From an uncultured Thalassolituus sp. (GTDB lineage: Bacteria > Pseudomonadota > Gammaproteobacteria > Pseudomonadales > Oceanobacteraceae): 64,000 bases of DNA. The stretch is taken from contig NZ_CATMFB010000002.1 in NCBI RefSeq assembly GCF_950066645.1, positions 62,001 through 126,000 on the forward strand, read 5' to 3'. Below the pieces are notes generated by a model. That model was not told where the DNA came from. It saw only the letters and a list, made by a program, of their open reading frames with translations, and did not search any database. The position numbers and the translations under genes were made by a program. This document shows, one piece after another, positions 61,565 through 64,000 of the stretch. Within the stretch, counting starts at the first letter, position 1; every line of letters starts with the position of its first letter.

Positions 61565-61760
61565 GCCCAATACATGAAATGTATGAAAGTCGTGTTCGAT
61601 ACCGCCAAACTGGCCTGGATTTGTCCACTAATGACTGGTCTGCCTTGTAAAGTAATGTTAACTTAAGATGATGGTGTCGGGTGAGTTGCGCCACGAGCGT
61701 TTCTCGTAGTCCCAGACAGACCAGAAAAAATAAGAACAATAAAAAGACATTCTTAGCCCT

Positions 61761-62819
61761 ATGAGCACTAGTCCAGCCAATACAATGACGACGGCGGCTT
61801 TGCAGCCCCTGTTGCGCCTCTTGGAGAGCAAAGGCATCTCCAGCAGAGAGTTGCTGGGTTCCCTGGGTCTGGACGCGCCTGCCGTCACCAGTGCAACACA
61901 GCGAATTTCCATCAACCATTTTGACCAGCTGTTAGAACAGGCTTCCCGTCTGCTCGACGACCCGGCGATCGGCCTCGCCGCAGGTCAGCGACTGGAAATG
62001 CCAAGCTTTTACCTGCTTGGTTTTCTGATCAGCAGTTGTCAGACAGGACGAGAGGCCCTTGCTGTCCTGAGGCGCTATTACGCGCTGATCAGCGATACGC
62101 GGGCACCTGACTTCTTTATCGGTCAGGATTCGATAAAAATCGTCTTCTACGTCACTGAAGGTACCCCCTTCGGCAGTCAGACGCGGTCAGAATTTATCGC
62201 CTCGGGTATACATACCGCCGGCCAGGCCATCGGGGGCAGCTATTATCAGCTGCAGGGAATCGGCTTCCGCCATCCCGCTCCGGCCTACAAAGACCGGTTG
62301 CAGCGCTTCTTTAATGTGCCTGTGCAGTATAACCAGCCTCAGAACTGGGTCAGCTTCTCCAGCCGGCATCTGGACAGTCCGCTGTCTTATGCCAACCCTC
62401 AGCTGTTCGCCATGCTGAGGCAGGAAGCAGAACAGGCTCTGGCGCGCTTCAGCGAGCTTAAGACGTTCAGTCAGCGGGTGATGCATATCCTGTATCAATG
62501 GCCCGAAACGGTTCCTATGACCAAGGATGCCGTGGCTGAATTGCTGAGCACCAGCAGCCGGACTCTGACCCGACGACTTCAGGAGGAGGACTGTCAGTTC
62601 TCCAATCTGGTGAAAGAAGTCCGCTTAGAGAAAGCCAAAGTGGCGTTGCGCTCTGCACGTACTGATGTGCAGCAACTGGCACTTGATCTCGGCTTCTCTG
62701 ACCGACGTGGCTTTGAGCGGGCATTCAAGCAATGGACGGGGATGACGCCAGCAGCGTACCGCCGCCAGCAACTTTCAGAAGCCGCGAATCGTCGTCTTGC
62801 AGAAGAAGCAACACAATAA
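61761..62819 (+). CDS. AraC family transcriptional regulator
   Basis: The 352-residue protein has an N-terminal arabinose-binding-like domain of the OruR/ArgR group (about 20-215; 'LLESKGISSRELLGSLGLDA', 'SFYLLGFLISSCQTGREALA') and a C-terminal AraC DNA-binding domain (about 255-340). Two helix-turn-helix units are visible: 'AELLSTSSRTLTRRLQEEDC' and 'LALDLGFSDRRGFERAFKQW', ending 'GMTPAAYRR'. The target genes are not evident. It is divergent from the tRNA genes over a 238-base gap. Confidence 0.9.
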   Translation: MSTSPANTMTTAALQPLLRLLESKGISSRELLGSLGLDAPAVTSATQRISINHFDQLLEQASRLLDDPAIGLAAGQRLEMPSFYLLGFLISSCQTGREALAVLRRYYALISDTRAPDFFIGQDSIKIVFYVTEGTPFGSQTRSEFIASGIHTAGQAIGGSYYQLQGIGFRHPAPAYKDRLQRFFNVPVQYNQPQNWVSFSSRHLDSPLSYANPQLFAMLRQEAEQALARFSELKTFSQRVMHILYQWPETVPMTKDAVAELLSTSSRTLTRRLQEEDCQFSNLVKEVRLEKAKVALRSARTDVQQLALDLGFSDRRGFERAFKQWTGMTPAAYRRQQLSEAANRRLAEEATQ

Positions 62820-62841
62820 ATAGCCGCCCTGCCGCAATTGA

Positions 62842-63297
62842 CTACCAGTCATTTGTGGACAGGGCCGCGCGTACCGCGCTGATTTTTTCTGCCTGCTCAA
62901 GTTCCGCGAGATTACTGAACAGCTCTCTGGCTTCTGCAGATGCCGCGTCTGCAGCCAGTTGCTGGTAGGTTTCGATAAGAAAATCATCGACTTTCAATGC
63001 AATGGCAACCAGATCCTCCACACTGATATCGGAGTGAATCTGGCGGCAGTCTTTCAACACGTCACCAATATCTGCAGGCTCAAACTGATGCCACTCTTTC
63101 AGGATGCGGCTGCGACTCTCGTCGCGGTAATCTGCGACGGCCTGCGCCAGGCGGTCTTCATGATGAGATAACAGGCGCAGCAGCATATCGACGCGCTCGC
63201 GCTGGGTTTCTTCTCGCAACTGCTCGTATAAAGCCCGTGCATGTTCATGCACTTTCTGGCTGTAATTAAGAATATCGAGAACGGTGCTGTAACTCAT
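62842..63297 (-). CDS. ferritin-like helical protein of unknown function
   Basis: The 151-residue soluble protein looks like a four-helix ferritin/rubrerythrin-type bundle: 'ILNYSQKVHEHARALYEQLR', 'RVDMLLRLLSHHEDRLAQAV', 'LVAIALKVDDFLIETYQQLA' and 'ARELFSNLAELEQAEKISAV'. Glu and His residues occur in the positions where such proteins hold iron, but no full E..ExxH pair is obvious, so metal binding is uncertain. The frame extends to 63402; ATG 63297 with GGGAG six bases upstream is chosen. It lies downstream of the secreted protein gene at 63409. Confidence 0.72.
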   Translation of the reverse strand: MSYSTVLDILNYSQKVHEHARALYEQLREETQRERVDMLLRLLSHHEDRLAQAVADYRDESRSRILKEWHQFEPADIGDVLKDCRQIHSDISVEDLVAIALKVDDFLIETYQQLAADAASAEARELFSNLAELEQAEKISAVRAALSTNDW

Positions 63298-63373
63298 GGT
63301 CTGCTCCCTCAGTCTCTGAAAGGTTTCTGAAGGTCCAGTATAGGCCGAGGACAGAAAAAATCCCGGTAAGGAA

Positions 63374-63397
63374 TGCGCTGGCGTGGCCGCCAGCGCA
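63374..63397 (-). terminator. perfect 10-bp hairpin after secreted protein gene
   Basis: TGCGCTGGCG (63374-63383), loop TGGC and CGCCAGCGCA (63388-63397) pair completely. On the minus strand it lies 11 bases beyond the stop of the gene at 63409, with a T-run (six) only 13-20 bases later. It probably ends or attenuates that transcript before the 62842 gene. Confidence 0.5.
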
Positions 63398-63408
63398 ACC
63401 ACTGACTG

Positions 63409-63951
63409 TCAGTGCCCGTGTCCGAAACTCTGCTCAATGGCTTTCATGTGCGGACGTACCACAGCTTTGTCGCCCTCAGGCACAGCGCTTACTTCTTTCA
63501 TCATAGCCAGAGTACCTTCCAGCATTCCCAGCATGACGCGCTTCTGCTCGTCCGGCAGCGGGCTGTCTTTTACCTGAACAATCTGTGCCTGAATCATGGC
63601 CGGGTTGATCTGCTCGCCTTCCATTTTTATCGCCATAAATGCGGTAGTTACGCCCTGCGTATCCGCTGCCCAGCCTTCTACAGAGGCATAGCCGTGCTTC
63701 TTCAGAAGGCCGGCGAAGTCATCGTAAAGACCTGCGTTTTTAAGTTCGGTAATGGCTTCGTCGAACATGCCTGAAAGCCCTTTGCTGCTGCTTTTAAACA
63801 GCGAATGCGTGTCGACCTTTGACTCATTAGCTTCCATCCACTCCTGGACAGGCTTCATGGTTGGCAACCACTGCTGGATTTTTTCTGGTGTCAGCTCTGC
63901 GTGGGCAAACGCTGTCATCATGGTCATAACAAGCACAAACAGATAACGCAT
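63409..63951 (-). CDS. secreted protein of unknown function
   Basis: The 180-residue product has a signal peptide (MRYLFVLVMTMMTAFAHA). The mature protein is helical ('LTPEKIQQWLPTMKPVQEWM', 'MFDEAITELKNAGLYDDFAG', 'LPDEQKRVMLGMLEGTLAMM') and ends in HGH, possibly metal-binding. I do not recognise a named family. A perfect hairpin separates it from the next gene on the strand. The upstream 49 bases to the window edge may contain its promoter; AAGGAAAA lies just before the ATG as a ribosome site. Confidence 0.72.
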   Translation of the reverse strand: MRYLFVLVMTMMTAFAHAELTPEKIQQWLPTMKPVQEWMEANESKVDTHSLFKSSSKGLSGMFDEAITELKNAGLYDDFAGLLKKHGYASVEGWAADTQGVTTAFMAIKMEGEQINPAMIQAQIVQVKDSPLPDEQKRVMLGMLEGTLAMMKEVSAVPEGDKAVVRPHMKAIEQSFGHGH

Positions 63952-64000
63952 AAAGTTTTCCTTCTTATTGTTGTCTTCAGTGATCAGTTAAGAGTTACTG

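Overview
The window reads as chromosomal DNA of a free-living, flagellated, respiring marine-type gammaproteobacterium, most like the Oceanospirillales/Pseudomonadales. Support for this includes a complete System I cytochrome c maturation operon (ccmABCDEFGHI) next to a fliK-like gene, an Anr/FNR-type site before hemN, ornithine-lipid acyltransferase behind a Pho box, ackA-pta, many c-di-GMP and two-component genes, and Shine-Dalgarno-led, moderately GC-rich genes with short intergenic gaps. No transposase, integrase, prophage or CRISPR array was seen. This assignment is inferred from gene content; no 16S or marker comparison was possible.

Layout. 1-10638: a plus-strand operon of four secreted DUF11-type beta-sandwich proteins (the first cut by the window edge), a 1942-residue outer-membrane protein combining DUF11-like, transthyretin-like, OmpA-type peptidoglycan-binding and beta-barrel-like regions, and a DUF2804 protein. 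This is the least explained locus and the best candidate for an undescribed envelope system. 10650-17508: ccmABCDEFGHI on the minus strand. 17580-19769: a FliK-like protein and a small FlhB C-terminal homologue, behind a sigma-28-like promoter. 19763-23955: TetR regulator, anaerobic hemN, a secreted unknown, Pho-box olsB and a small unknown. 23959-31803: two diguanylate cyclases flanking a lipoprotein glucosaminidase, a PilZ-like protein, ackA-pta and an acyltransferase. 31926-38926: cysK, an AlkB-like dioxygenase, an outer-membrane protein, a cation-diffusion transporter, a membrane-tethered receiver protein, a repeat lipoprotein, a second acyltransferase and a small unknown.

38898-43403 is a signalling cluster: a hybrid histidine kinase, an HTH protein with a receiver-like tail, and a receiver protein with a degenerate EAL domain. 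43446-49282 holds an M16 metalloprotease and the TIGR03545/TIGR03546 pair. 49348-52484 encodes a histidine kinase translationally coupled to a membrane-anchored periplasmic-binding-protein homologue. 52728-56836 is an RND efflux adaptor and pump. 56891-59939 contains a DUF4124 protein, recJ and a periplasmic LigE-type DNA ligase. 60098-61197 is a convergent pair of pterin/folate genes (short FolK, FolM). 61318-61564 holds two identical tandem initiator tRNA genes with a clear promoter and terminator. 61761-63951 holds an AraC regulator, a ferritin-like helical protein and a secreted unknown.

Recurring themes are envelope building and remodelling (DUF11/OmpA locus, glucosaminidase, acyltransferases, ornithine lipids, RND pump), anaerobic/respiratory metabolism (ccm, hemN, ackA-pta) and dense signalling. 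Genes are packed tightly, with many 1-4 base start/stop overlaps within operons and five convergent pairs that overlap at their 3' ends. No gene-free stretch exceeds 300 bases.
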